DNA of 64,000 nucleotides from Microbacterium hydrocarbonoxydans (GCF_023715885.1 NZ_JAMBOY010000002.1:774704-838703), one strand, 5' to 3'; numbered from the stretch's first letter, positions 29,644 through 40,264 are shown. Numbers and translations: made by a program. The notes: generated by a model not told the origin, from the sequence alone.

Positions 29644-30263
29644 GACCGCCCCTCCGTCCACTTCTCGATCCTCTGGATATCGCGCACGGTGACGTCGATC
29701 GAGGTCACATGCAGGTCGGTGTGCCGACGGACGCGATCGGCGACCTCGGCCCGCAGCTGCGACACCGCCTGAGGGATGGGCTCTCCGTAGAGCATGCTCA
29801 CGTCGATTCCGATCGCCACGGGCGTGCCGATCGTCGTCACGTCGCCGTCGAGCGCCGTGCGTCCGACGAGGACTCCGGGGACCGCGTTCTCCGCCGAGCG
29901 GATGAGCCCCCGCAGAGCACCCTCGGTGATGCCGAAGTCCGCGGCGGGATCCTGCTCGTCGAGCGGCACGCGTCGGCCGGCTCGGGCATCGAGCGCGATG
30001 CCGCTCAGGATGCGGTCGACCCAGCTGTCCTCGACCGGCGGCATCGCCGCGGCATCCGCGTCGATGAGCTGGCCGCCCAGCCCATGGAGTCGTGCGAGTG
30101 CATCGAGCGCGAGTTGGCAGCCGGGCGATCCCTCGATGGAGGGGTCGCGCGGGGTCCGCCCCGCCTCAAGGTAGTCGGCGAGCTCGTCGAGCGTGTGCCC
30201 GTCGAGGTCATCCGGTTCGAGTCCGAGCCGGCGCACCTCGGGCGCTCCCTGATCGTCGCTCAT
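29640..30263 (-). CDS. Asp23/Gls24-like protein with N-terminal extension
   Basis: 207 residues. The N-terminal half (residues about 20-80) is acidic and helical, like a zinc-free anti-sigma-type region; the C-terminal half (DVTTIGTPVAIGIDVSMLYGEPIPQAVSQLRAEVADRVRRHTDL, then IDVTVRDIQ) is Asp23-like. It starts at an ATG overlapping the sigma factor stop by 4 bases. Being directly behind an ECF sigma gene, it could modulate that sigma factor, but no classical anti-sigma signature (HxxxCxxC, membrane helix) is present. Confidence 0.7.
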   Translation of the reverse strand: MSDDQGAPEVRRLGLEPDDLDGHTLDELADYLEAGRTPRDPSIEGSPGCQLALDALARLHGLGGQLIDADAAAMPPVEDSWVDRILSGIALDARAGRRVPLDEQDPAADFGITEGALRGLIRSAENAVPGVLVGRTALDGDVTTIGTPVAIGIDVSMLYGEPIPQAVSQLRAEVADRVRRHTDLHVTSIDVTVRDIQRIEKWTEGRS

Positions 30264-30826
30264 CGCCACTCCTCCATTCGAACGATCATGTACTTCCTCG
30301 CGCGCGAGAGAAGGCCGCGCGCCGTCGACACCGGGATGTCGAGCTCCTCGGCGATCTCGTCGTACGAGTAGCCGCCCATCTCGCGGAGCACCCAGCACTC
30401 CCGCTGCGCGGCCGGCAGCTCTTGCAGCGCCGCCCCCAGTGCGGCGATGCCGGCCCGAGCCTCGACCACGTGGTCGGGCCCAACGTGGAACGGCGCCGGC
30501 TGCTCGATCTCGTCGACGTCGACCGTCGGACGGAGTGCTCGGATGCGGTCGACCGCCTTCCGGCTCACGATCCGCATCAGCCAGCTCTTGACCTTCCCGG
30601 GGTCCTCGAGCTCGGAGAACCGCTGCCACGCCGTGACGAAGGTCTCCTGCACGATGTCGTCGACATCGGCCGAGGCGTTCAGCATCCGCTGCGTGTACGC
30701 GCGCATCATCGGCGTGTACCGCCGGACGAGTACGGCGAAGGCAGCGACATCCCCGTCGATCGCTCGACCTGCGACGATCCGATCGTCGGCGAGTTCGAGA
30801 GCTCCGCGAAAAGGGCCCGTCGCCAT
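30260..30826 (-). CDS. ECF-type RNA polymerase sigma factor
   Basis: 188 residues. Region 2 (FAVLVRRYTPMMRAYTQRMLNASADVDDIVQETFVTAWQRF) and region 4 (LGAALQELPAAQRECWVLREMGGYSYDEIAEELDIPVSTARGLLSRARK) are complete. ATG at 30826. The operon with the two Asp23-like genes is preceded by an ECF-style promoter that matches the one before the Asp23 operon at 61391, pointing to autoregulation and a shared regulon. Confidence 0.94.
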   Translation of the reverse strand: MATGPFRGALELADDRIVAGRAIDGDVAAFAVLVRRYTPMMRAYTQRMLNASADVDDIVQETFVTAWQRFSELEDPGKVKSWLMRIVSRKAVDRIRALRPTVDVDEIEQPAPFHVGPDHVVEARAGIAALGAALQELPAAQRECWVLREMGGYSYDEIAEELDIPVSTARGLLSRARKYMIVRMEEWR

Positions 30827-31027
30827 GTGTCCATCCCCTCGTTCTTTCCCCCAGTGGGGATTCGGAGCAGAATCCGCAACGGATCGGCCTTCACCCGACC
30901 GCCTGCGCTGCCCATCGTGAATCCCTTCCCGCCTCTCGGCGGAGTCCCTGCCTCAGCACCGCGAACGCGCTGAGGGTCGTCGTCCCCACGACAACCCTCA
31001 GCACGGGTCGCAGTGTCGCGACATCTG
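30827..31027 (-). other. Long leader of the sigma factor operon
   Basis: About 200 bases lie between the predicted -10 box and the sigma start, with no gene. They contain two hairpins: 30970-31001 (CTGAGGGT/ACCCTCAG closing an inner GTCGT/ACGAC stem with a CCCC loop) and 30858-30875 (GGATTC/GAATCC). A regulatory leader or a small RNA are possible. Confidence 0.5.
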
Positions 31028-31059
31028 TAAGACGCATCGACCCCGGGAAACGTCACAAA
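31028..31059 (-). promoter_or_regulatory. ECF-type promoter of the sigma factor operon
   Basis: On the minus strand TTTGTGACG (31051-31059) and GCGTCTTA (31028-31035) are separated by 15 bases. The same two elements with the same spacing occur at 61466-61497 before the Asp23 operon. The GTGAC/CGTC composition is typical of ECF promoters. Confidence 0.75.
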
Positions 31060-31070
31060 CTTCTCGGAAG

Positions 31071-31098
31071 TTGCACTTCCCTGCGTATGGTGCATAAT
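31071..31098 (+). promoter_or_regulatory. Promoter of the TetR-MFS operon (leaderless)
   Basis: TTGCAC (31071-31076) and CATAAT (31093-31098) are 16 bases apart, and the TetR ATG lies 8 bases after the -10 box. Transcription would therefore begin at or within a base or two of the start codon. A palindrome GGAAGT-TGC-ACTTCC (31066-31080) covers the -35. Confidence 0.65.
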
Positions 31099-33358
<2,260 letters not shown>

Positions 33359-33364
33359 CGACGC

Positions 33365-33402
33365 AGAGGGGCCCGGAACTCCGCGGAGTCCCGGGCCCCT
33401 CT
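33365..33402. terminator. Terminator after the MFS gene
   Basis: Outer arms AGAGGGGCCCGG/CCGGGCCCCTCT (12 bases) enclose an inner ACTCC/GGAGT stem. It lies 7 bases past the MFS stop and faces a small minus-strand gene. Confidence 0.85.
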
Positions 33403-33418
33403 GTCATCCGGTCGCCTG

Positions 33419-33586
33419 TCAGGGCAGGTCGGCCACGTCGACCTCGTCGTCGTCGCCGGAGGTCTGCCCCTCCCCTGGCGTCGCCTCGTCGGGTTCCGGA
33501 TCACGGTCGTTCGTCACGAAGTCGGCGTCCACGCCGGTCGCGTCGATCTCGGCCTCGTCTCCGGGCGGCATCTGAGGGTCTGACAT
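33419..33586 (-). CDS. Small very acidic protein
   Basis: 55 residues, about a third aspartate and glutamate, few basic residues, with the opening SDPQMPPGDEAEID. Function unknown; it looks disordered. GGAG lies 8 bases upstream of the ATG at 33586. Similar short acidic proteins are often annotated in Microbacterium, but I cannot check homologs. Confidence 0.5.
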   Translation of the reverse strand: MSDPQMPPGDEAEIDATGVDADFVTNDRDPEPDEATPGEGQTSGDDDEVDVADLP

Positions 33587-33665
33587 GATCACTCCGATCT
33601 CTGCTGCGGACAGGAGCACCAGTCTCGCTGCGACGGAAGATCTGGGCGATCCCCTTGACAGCGGG

Positions 33666-34457
33666 TCAGAGGATGCCGGTGAGCACACCGCCGTCGGCTC
33701 GCAGCGCTGCACCGTTGGTGGCCGATGCGACGGGGCTCGCGAGATAGGCCGCGAGGTGCGCGATCTCGCGGGGGTCGATGAAGCGCTCCAGCAGGCTGGT
33801 GCGGTTCTGGCCGATGATCGCCTCGCGCATCTCGCTCTCGGACGTGCCGCTGGAGCGGGCGATCGCCTCGACCGAGGCGGCGACACCCTCTGAGTACGTC
33901 GGGCCGCCGAGCACCGAGTTGACGGTGACGGCGGTGCCGCGCGTGAGCTTCGCGAGGCCGTTGGCGAGCGCGAGCATCGCCGCCTTCGTCACCCCGTAGT
34001 GCACCATGTCGCCCGGGACGTTCACGCCGGACTCGCTGCTGACGAAAACGATGCGTCCCCATCCTCGCCGCAGCATCCCGTCGAGCAGCGCGCGCGACAG
34101 GCGGACGCCGCTCATCAGGTTGACCTCCAGGTACCGGGACCACTCCTCGTCGCCGATGGCCGCGAAGTCGGCGAGCCCGAACAGTCCGACGTTGTTGACG
34201 AGGATGTCGACGTCGCCGAGAAAGTCGATCAGACGCGCGACCGCCTCCGCATCGGCGAAGTCCGCCGCGAGCCCCGACACCATCGCATCGGGACACTCGG
34301 CCCGGAGGCGCTGCACGGCCCCGTCGAGTCGTCCTGTGTCTCGGCCGTTGAGCACCACCTCCGCTCCCTCCGCCGCGAGGGCTGTCGCGATGGCGAAGCC
34401 GATCCCCTGACTCGATCCGCTGATGAACGCCCTCTTACCCTGAAGCCGCAGATCCAT
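33666..34457 (-). CDS. SDR-family oxidoreductase
   Basis: 263 residues, classical short-chain dehydrogenase. The cofactor motif is ISGSSQGIGFAIA, followed by NNVGLFG (NAG-like) and a serine-Tyr-Lys site reading VSSESGVNVPGDMVHYGVTKAA. Substrate unknown. It is divergent from a MarR regulator whose operators lie between the genes. Confidence 0.92.
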   Translation of the reverse strand: MDLRLQGKRAFISGSSQGIGFAIATALAAEGAEVVLNGRDTGRLDGAVQRLRAECPDAMVSGLAADFADAEAVARLIDFLGDVDILVNNVGLFGLADFAAIGDEEWSRYLEVNLMSGVRLSRALLDGMLRRGWGRIVFVSSESGVNVPGDMVHYGVTKAAMLALANGLAKLTRGTAVTVNSVLGGPTYSEGVAASVEAIARSSGTSESEMREAIIGQNRTSLLERFIDPREIAHLAAYLASPVASATNGAALRADGGVLTGIL

Positions 34458-34493
34458 CCCATCCCCTCTTCCCGGCGCATGCGCACCTCCATG

Positions 34494-34541
34494 ACTTGCT
34501 TGAGCAAGTGATGCTACGCGCCATCACTTGTCTGAGCAAGT
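34494..34541. promoter_or_regulatory. Tandem MarR operator sites
   Basis: Two near-identical 16-base palindromes, ACTTGCTTGAGCAAGT (34494-34509) and ACTTGTCTGAGCAAGT (34526-34541), lie 32 bases apart centre to centre, about three helical turns, in the gap between the SDR and MarR genes. Confidence 0.82.
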
Positions 34542-34563
34542 CATCAACGCCTACGCTGTCACC

Positions 34564-35055
34564 ATGACCGACCCGACGAGATCCGCGTTGACTCCCGACG
34601 AACTCGCGATCTGGGCGTCACTGGCATCGATGCTGGAGCGCCTGCCGGCCGCTCTCGACGCTCAGCTGCAGCGCGACAGCGGGCTGACGCACTTCGAGCA
34701 CGGCATCCTGCAGGCGCTCGATCTGGCGCCCGAACGCACGCTGCGCCTCAGCACGATCGCCGCCTACGCGAGCTGCACCCTGTCACGGCTGTCACGCGCG
34801 ATCTCACGCCTCGAGAAGAAGGGCTGGGTGCGGCGCGAGATCGATCCGACCGACGGACGCTTCACGCTCGGAGTTCTCACGGACGCCGGTCATCGAGCGG
34901 TCGTCGCCTCCACGCCCGGTCACCAGGCGCTCGTCCGCGAGCTCGTCTTCGGCGCGCTCACTGCCACTCAGGCGCGTCAGCTCGGCGAGATCAGCCGCCG
35001 CATCGCGACCGCCGTCGGACCTGGTGAGCCCTGGAGCCCGCCACCTCCCGCCTGA
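34564..35055 (+). CDS. MarR-family transcriptional regulator
   Basis: 163 residues. The winged helix reads LSTIAAYASCTLSRLSRAISRLEKKGWVRREIDPTDGRFTLGVLTDAGH, with the conserved DxR wing. ATG at 34564. It is divergent from the SDR gene and very probably controls both through the paired palindromes. Confidence 0.93.
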   Translation: MTDPTRSALTPDELAIWASLASMLERLPAALDAQLQRDSGLTHFEHGILQALDLAPERTLRLSTIAAYASCTLSRLSRAISRLEKKGWVRREIDPTDGRFTLGVLTDAGHRAVVASTPGHQALVRELVFGALTATQARQLGEISRRIATAVGPGEPWSPPPPA

Positions 35056-35080
35056 CGCCCGCGGCCCGATCTCCTCGCCC

Positions 35081-36277
35081 TCACTCGTGCTCGGGCAGCA
35101 CCGAAGACGACCATCCCGGATCCCGGCCGACCTGGGTCGCACGCGAGAGCGACGCCGACCCGAATCGGTCGCGCACCGCATCGAGGACAGAGTCCAGCTG
35201 CTGCCCTCCCTCGTCGTCGAACGGCAGCTCGGCGGGTGCGCGGTCGGCGCTGTCGAGATGCGAGAGCGAGATGCCGATCAGGGTGATCCCCCGCTGCTCG
35301 ATCTCCGGCCGCGCGGCGGCGAGGAGTCCGCGGGCGAGGGCCAGGAGGACCGATGTGCGGCCCGTCGCAGTTCGCAGAGTCCTCGACCGCGTCGCCTTGG
35401 CGAAATCGCCGTATCTCAGTCGAAGCACGACCGTGCGACAGACCCGATCCCGCTCACGCAGTCGCCGCGCGAGCCCGTCGACGATCTGCGTCATGATGAC
35501 GTCGAGCTCCGCCCCCGAACGGGGTCGCGACCCGAGCGCGCGCTGCGAGCCGATCGATGCGCGGCGCCGCGCGGTGTCGACAGGCCGAGGATCGCGCAGG
35601 CGCGCCAACGCGTGCAGGTGCGCGCCGCTCGCCTTCCCGAGCAGCCGCTCAGCCGTCGCCTCCTCGAGCTCTGCGAGCTCGCCCACGGTGTGGATTCCGA
35701 GGCCATGGAGCTTCTCTGCGGTCGCCGCCCCGACTCCCCAGAGGCGTTCGACGGGGAGCGGGAGGAGGAACACGTGCTCCCGCTCCGGTTCCACGATCAA
35801 CAGGCCGTCCGGTTTGCTCACGGCACTCGCGACCTTGGCGAGGAACTTCGTACGAGCGACCCCGACGGAGATCGCCAGACCCACCTCGGCCCGCACGCGC
35901 TCGCGCAGACGCACCGCGATCTGCTCCGGGCTGCCGGGGAGGCGGCGCAGCCCTCCGACCTCGAGGAACGCCTCATCGATCGAGATGCCCTCGACGAGCG
36001 GAGTCGTGTCGCGGAAGATCGCGAACACGTCGCGGCTCGCCTGCGAGTACACGTCCATCCGCGGCGGCACGACGACCGCCTCCGGGCACAGCTCACGCGC
36101 CTGACGCCCTCCCATCGCCGTCCGGACTCCGCGCGCCTTGGCCTCATAGCTGGCGGCGAGCACGACTCCTCCCCCGACGATCACGGGTCGCCCGCGGAGG
36201 GCAGGTGCATCTCGCTGCTCGACCGAGGCGTAGAAGGCGTCGAGGTCGGCGTGCAGAACGGTCGCCTCGTCACGCAT
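35081..36277 (-). CDS. dinB: DNA polymerase IV (Y-family)
   Basis: Error-prone translesion polymerase, 398 residues. VLHADLDAFYASVEQRD carries the first catalytic aspartates and EGISIDEAFLEVGG the DE pair; the helix-hairpin-helix (LWGVGAATAEKLHGLGIHTVGEL) and little-finger domain follow. ATG at 36277 has GGGAGG upstream; the further ATG at 36295 does not. No LexA box was recognised. Confidence 0.95.
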   Translation of the reverse strand: MRDEATVLHADLDAFYASVEQRDAPALRGRPVIVGGGVVLAASYEAKARGVRTAMGGRQARELCPEAVVVPPRMDVYSQASRDVFAIFRDTTPLVEGISIDEAFLEVGGLRRLPGSPEQIAVRLRERVRAEVGLAISVGVARTKFLAKVASAVSKPDGLLIVEPEREHVFLLPLPVERLWGVGAATAEKLHGLGIHTVGELAELEEATAERLLGKASGAHLHALARLRDPRPVDTARRRASIGSQRALGSRPRSGAELDVIMTQIVDGLARRLRERDRVCRTVVLRLRYGDFAKATRSRTLRTATGRTSVLLALARGLLAAARPEIEQRGITLIGISLSHLDSADRAPAELPFDDEGGQQLDSVLDAVRDRFGSASLSRATQVGRDPGWSSSVLPEHE

Positions 36278-36350
36278 CACGCCTCCCTTCGGCATCCGAT
36301 CGGGAGAATCGTCACACAGACCCCCGACATCAGAGGGCCGTGGGCAGATG

Positions 36351-36390
36351 CGATCGTGGCCGCCCCGACCGAGGTCGGGGCGGCCACGAT
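36351..36390. terminator. Terminator after the exported nuclease-like gene
   Basis: An 18-base perfect stem GATCGTGGCCGCCCCGAC with its complement around a CGAG loop. It lies 13 bases after the stop of the 36404 gene on the minus strand. Confidence 0.85.
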
Positions 36391-36403
36391 CCGGCTCCGG
36401 ATG

Positions 36404-38518
36404 CTACTGCTGACGCAGACGGCGGCGCAGGAACAGCGCCGTGCCGAGCCCGAGGGCCGCGAGCGCGATCCAGACGGCTGCGAACGGCAGCTCACCGCCG
36501 GTCTGTGCGAGGCCGTCGGCCGCCGCTCCCTGCGCGGCGGTCACCGTCACGGCGGCCCGCACCTGCGTGCCGTCGGGAAGGAGCACGACGAGGGTGTGCG
36601 CACCCGCTGAGACGGATGCCGGGACTCGCACGGTCGTCGCGAACTCACCCGCGGCCGACGCGGTGACCGTGCCCAGGCTCACCGGCGTCGAGTGGAGCTC
36701 GAGCCGCAACGGAGCGCCCGCCGCGAAGCCTTCTCCGAAGACGCGCAGCGAGCCGCCGGCGACGACGGTCTGCGAGCCGAGCACGATGGTCGGGGTCTCG
36801 GACACCGGCTCCTCCCCGGTGCCGACAGTCACCGGGGCGCTGGTCGCCTGCGCCGGAGCGTAGCCGTCGAGCGAGCCGCTGACCCGCACGGAGAGAGCGC
36901 GCCCGGCCATCGATGCCGGGATCCCGAAGGTCGCGGAGGTCGCGCCGTCGATCGCCTCGCCGTCCACCAGCCACTGGTAGGCGAACGCGGTTCCCGTCGT
37001 CCACTCTCCCGGCTGAGCGGTGACCGTCGCACCGACCGTCGCGGTGCCGATGATCGACGGGGTGCCGATGACGAGATCACCCGGCTCGGCGGCCGCCTGG
37101 CACGCCTCGCCGCAGACCGTGAACTCGGCCTGCAGCCCCTTGTGATCGCTGGTCCACAGCGTCTGCGGGGTGAAGATCTCCTCGTCCGACACCGGCAGCG
37201 CCCGCGCGCCACGCACGATGTCGCCCTTCGGTCCGACGATCCGGGTGCTTTCGAGGGTCAGACGCTCGTCCGGCGCGAAGAAGATGTAGTCGATCCGGTC
37301 GCGCTCATCGGCTTCGGGTGCCCATGCGAGCTGCGAGACACTGACGTTCGGGGTGTCGGCGGGCCACGTGAAGCCGGGGTGGGTCACGGGGTCGGGGTAG
37401 ATCGCCCGGTACGCGTCGACGAGCCCTCCGTCGCGCAGGATGCTGGTGGTCTGCCACGGCGCGACGACGCCGTTGTGGTCGTAGAGGTTCGCGGTCGCCT
37501 CGGTCCAGTCGAGGGTCGACGGCTCGTTCATGTCGGCGCCCATCATCGTGAGGCGTCCTGCTGCACGCTCGGTCGCCATGTCGGCGGTCAGCGCGGTCGC
37601 GGCGGCCGGGCGGCCGGAGGCCTCGTTGGCTGCGAGGATCTGCGGAACGTCGGTCACCGGAGCGCTGAGCTTGTTCCAGCCGCGCCACTCGGCCGGGAAT
37701 CCGGCGGCGAGCACGTCGCCGGCATAGCCGCGGGGCAGGTAGGTCGCGTAGTAGCGGTACTCGAGGTGGCCGCCGTAGGCCGCGATCTGCGTGTCGCCGA
37801 CCTGGACGATGGCCTTCATCCATCCGCCCTGGGTCCCCGGCACGGTCACGACACCCGCGTCGACGATCGGATAGCGCGAGATGACGCCTGCGCTGCCGCC
37901 GGTGGAGTGGTAGTCGAAGCCGAGGTCTCGCGCGATGGCCGCCGCTCCGCTCTGCGCCTCTTCGACGAAGATGAGGTCGGCGCCGATCTCGGTCAGCATC
38001 GTCGCATCGGTGGTCTTCCCCCACAGGTTGAGCTGCACGACCGACAGCGCGATCGGCTTCGTCGGATCGACCGCGGGCCCCTCGTAGGGCGCCTCGGCGA
38101 CCGAGAACGCGACCGGCTCGCTGACCCGCGTGTAGCCGTCGTTGTAGAGGTACTCGACGCGGTAGTCGCCGGCCGGGAGCGGGTTGCCGGATCGGTCCTT
38201 CGCGGGCAGCTGCACCGAGCCGGAAGCGCCGGGCGCATATGCCCACGCCATGCCGCACGCGTCGCAGGGCTCGGGCTTCGATGCCGGGTAGATCGCGACC
38301 CAGTTCTTCGCGCTGGGGCGGTCGGTGGCGAAGTCGACGGAGACGTTTCCGCCCGGCGCGACCTCGGTGGTCTGGAGGGTGATCTCGGATGCCGCGGCGG
38401 CCGCAGCCGGCGACGTACCCAGCAACGGCGAGACGACGAGCACGCCCGCGGCGAGGACCGCAGCGAGCAATGGGACGCGCCGGCGGCGGCGCGATCCGGG
38501 GGCGGGAGACGAGGACAT
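36404..38518 (-). CDS. Secreted endonuclease/exonuclease/phosphatase protein with sortase-type anchor
   Basis: 704 residues. A signal peptide (RRRRRVPLLAAVLAAGVLVVSP, cleavage near AAAAA) is followed by a beta domain, an EEP domain (VVQLNLWGKTTDA, LIFVEEAQSG, LTMMGADMNEPS, DYIFFAP, WTSDHKGLQAEF), then Ig-like repeats. The C-terminus has LAQTG, a hydrophobic helix and RRRLRQQ, which fits the LAXTG motif of class E sortases. Likely a cell-wall-bound phosphodiesterase or nuclease. ATG at 38518; longer open frame upstream has no signal character. Confidence 0.85.
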   Translation of the reverse strand: MSSSPAPGSRRRRRVPLLAAVLAAGVLVVSPLLGTSPAAAAAASEITLQTTEVAPGGNVSVDFATDRPSAKNWVAIYPASKPEPCDACGMAWAYAPGASGSVQLPAKDRSGNPLPAGDYRVEYLYNDGYTRVSEPVAFSVAEAPYEGPAVDPTKPIALSVVQLNLWGKTTDATMLTEIGADLIFVEEAQSGAAAIARDLGFDYHSTGGSAGVISRYPIVDAGVVTVPGTQGGWMKAIVQVGDTQIAAYGGHLEYRYYATYLPRGYAGDVLAAGFPAEWRGWNKLSAPVTDVPQILAANEASGRPAAATALTADMATERAAGRLTMMGADMNEPSTLDWTEATANLYDHNGVVAPWQTTSILRDGGLVDAYRAIYPDPVTHPGFTWPADTPNVSVSQLAWAPEADERDRIDYIFFAPDERLTLESTRIVGPKGDIVRGARALPVSDEEIFTPQTLWTSDHKGLQAEFTVCGEACQAAAEPGDLVIGTPSIIGTATVGATVTAQPGEWTTGTAFAYQWLVDGEAIDGATSATFGIPASMAGRALSVRVSGSLDGYAPAQATSAPVTVGTGEEPVSETPTIVLGSQTVVAGGSLRVFGEGFAAGAPLRLELHSTPVSLGTVTASAAGEFATTVRVPASVSAGAHTLVVLLPDGTQVRAAVTVTAAQGAAADGLAQTGGELPFAAVWIALAALGLGTALFLRRRLRQQ

Positions 38519-38736
38519 GTCTGCGGTGTTCCTTCCAGAGACGCGATCGGCATCCCGTCGGGAGCCGGCGGAAGGCTCGGATGACCTCCCTCGACGCGAG
38601 AGAACCGCCGCAAGGTGACCTGCCGGTGAACGGGAAGGGTACTGGACGAGGACACGTGCGCGGGCGGAGCCGAAGTCGAGCGCCCACGCTGCGCACCTGT
38701 TCAGAAGGGGGCACGCGAGGAGCGTCTGAACGCAGA

Positions 38737-38761
38737 AAAGCCCCGGATGTTCCGGGGCTTT
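38737..38761 (-). terminator. Orphan terminator at the island edge
   Basis: AAAGCCCCGGA/TCCGGGGCTTT, 11-base arms and a TGT loop. On the minus strand the stem is followed by a TTTT run, so it stops transcripts arriving from the right. The nearest minus-strand genes in that direction are 1.5 kb away (DUF488) or the tRNA pair at 44 kb. Confidence 0.75.
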
Positions 38762-38764
38762 CGT

Positions 38765-38771
38765 TCTGTAG
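38765..38771. repeat. Candidate left island boundary, short direct repeat
   Basis: TCTGTAG here matches TCTGTAG at 44024-44030, which spans the 3' end of the tRNA-Met gene. Seven bases is short and could be chance. Confidence 0.3.
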
Positions 38772-38908
38772 TCCAAATGAGAGGGTCCTGGAACACCCGT
38801 CAGGCACTGAAAACAAAGCGGGCCATGGATGGGACTCTCCTCCTACCCAGGCGCACCTCGACTTCGCCCAGAGGTGACCTGCGCGGCCCTGTGGCGACAT
38901 CGATTGAG

Positions 38909-39190
38909 ATGGCTGGAACACGCCTGGACGCGACAGAGATCGAGGCGCTCGTCAGCGAGTACCGCCGGGGTGCCCGCGTATCGGAGCTGGCGCAACGATA
39001 CGGCCTACACCGGTCGCCCGTTCGCGCGCACCTACGCCGTCACGAGGTCGAAGCACGAGACCGAGTCCCCCAGGTCAACGAGGGCGACACGTTCGTGGAA
39101 CTATATGAACAGGGGTACAGCCTCGCCGTCATCGGCAAGCAGTACGGCATGACACAGAACGCGCGACATGCACCTCGGCATCGACAGAGG
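38909..39190 (+). pseudogene. Helix-turn-helix remnant (left copy)
   Basis: About 94 codons encode a protein clearly similar to the one at 43670-43981: shared AGT.L.A.EI..LV..Y..G...LA..YG.HR, then LYEQG.SLA.IGK..G.T. The similarity stops abruptly and the frame runs on without a stop into the next gene. The pattern is that of the DNA-binding tail of serine recombinases or stand-alone HTH proteins; no catalytic domain is present. Confidence 0.5.
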
Positions 39191-39430
39191 GACTACACAG
39201 GGACGGCCGCTGATCCAGGTTCGGAACGGCCCTTCCGAAGCTCGACCTTGAACTCCCGCTCACGCAGCGCCACTACAGGGATGCCGAAGATCAACATAGC
39301 GCTCAGTACCGGCACTGGTGAGCGCGGTAACCCTGAGCGGTACAGGATCGGCCCAGAAGACGCCGACATATTCTGCGTTCCCGGCGGTGGCCTTCCCAGC
39401 GGTGTCCGGTCTCCGCAATATGCTCACGCT

Positions 39431-40264
39431 ATGAGGGTGGAAGGCGAACAGGCGCGCGTGCTGGTCACAGTGAAGGCGACGCCGCAGCCGTCGACGAGCT
39501 ACGGGGACACTTCGTGTGTTGCGGGTGTGCGCATCGACGGAGATGAACCAACCTGGATTCGGCTGTATCCGATCGCGTTCCGTTGGCTCGACGGCGAGGC
39601 GCAGTTCAAGAAGTACGACGTGATCGAGCTTGAGGTCCGGCGCAAGGACTCCGACACCCGTCGGGAAAGCTACTCGCCAACCCAGGACTCCTGGACCGTC
39701 ATCCAGAACCTTCCGCCCTGGAAGGCACGTCACCAGGTGATCGGCCAGCTGCCCGCGACCACGACCTGCGAACTGATGCGCGCTGCGTCCGCGGACGGCT
39801 CAGCTCCATCCCTGGGACTCGTCTACCCCGCAGATGTCGACCGCCTCGAGTTCGAGCCGCACCCAAAGTGGACACCGGAACAGCTTGCGAAGATGCGGAC
39901 CCGCATCGACAAGGAGTCTTCCGCTCTCATCCCGATGACGGGGTCGATTCCCGCCATCTTGAAGGAACCCGAGTTCAAGGTCCGCTACCGCTACCGGTGC
40001 GAGGACAAAGCGTGCGCTGGCCACCAGGGACGCATTCTCGACTGGGAACTCACATCACTGCAGAACCGGCTTCGTCACCGGGGCGAGGATGTGAAGGCGG
40101 GCGTAACGGAGAAGTTCCTGGAGCAGATGTTTGCGCCAGGACGTCATGCCGGGTTCTACATGGGAAACTTCGAACTCGCTGCGCGCCGCGGGAAGTTCAG
40201 TGTGCTCGGCGTCTACTGGCCACGTACCGAAGACGCAGCCGCACCCGCGCCGACGCTGTTCTAG
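39431..40264 (+). CDS. Unrecognised island protein, convergent with the DUF488 gene
   Basis: 277 residues, family not recognised, no signal or membrane segment. The N-terminal 100 residues are beta-rich (VLVTVKATPQPSTSYGDTSCVAGV). The C-terminal part has a possible metal site C190-x4-C195-x2-H198 in YRYRCEDKACAGH, followed by GFYMGNFELAARRGKFSVLGVYWP, whose regularity suggests a real conserved domain. ATG at 39431 is the most sensible start, though the frame is open further upstream through the HTH remnant. It overlaps the DUF488 gene end by 4 bases tail to tail. Confidence 0.62.
   Translation: MRVEGEQARVLVTVKATPQPSTSYGDTSCVAGVRIDGDEPTWIRLYPIAFRWLDGEAQFKKYDVIELEVRRKDSDTRRESYSPTQDSWTVIQNLPPWKARHQVIGQLPATTTCELMRAASADGSAPSLGLVYPADVDRLEFEPHPKWTPEQLAKMRTRIDKESSALIPMTGSIPAILKEPEFKVRYRYRCEDKACAGHQGRILDWELTSLQNRLRHRGEDVKAGVTEKFLEQMFAPGRHAGFYMGNFELAARRGKFSVLGVYWPRTEDAAAPAPTLF

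Larger units (their letters stand above)
38519..38908. other. Gene-free stretch at the left edge of the island
   Basis: It holds the promoter of the exported nuclease-like gene, a minus-oriented terminator at 38737-38761 and the candidate left island boundary at 38765-38771. No gene is supported here. Confidence 0.5.

Noticed and set aside
29640..30629. Long form of the Asp23-like protein starting inside the sigma gene
   Set aside because: The extra N-terminal part is out-of-frame sigma region 4 sequence; the ATGA junction at 30260-30263 is the natural start.
36692..38584. A 630-codon plus-strand frame opposite the exported nuclease-like gene
   Set aside because: Shadow frame without motifs; the minus-strand protein has a signal peptide, EEP motifs and sortase tail.
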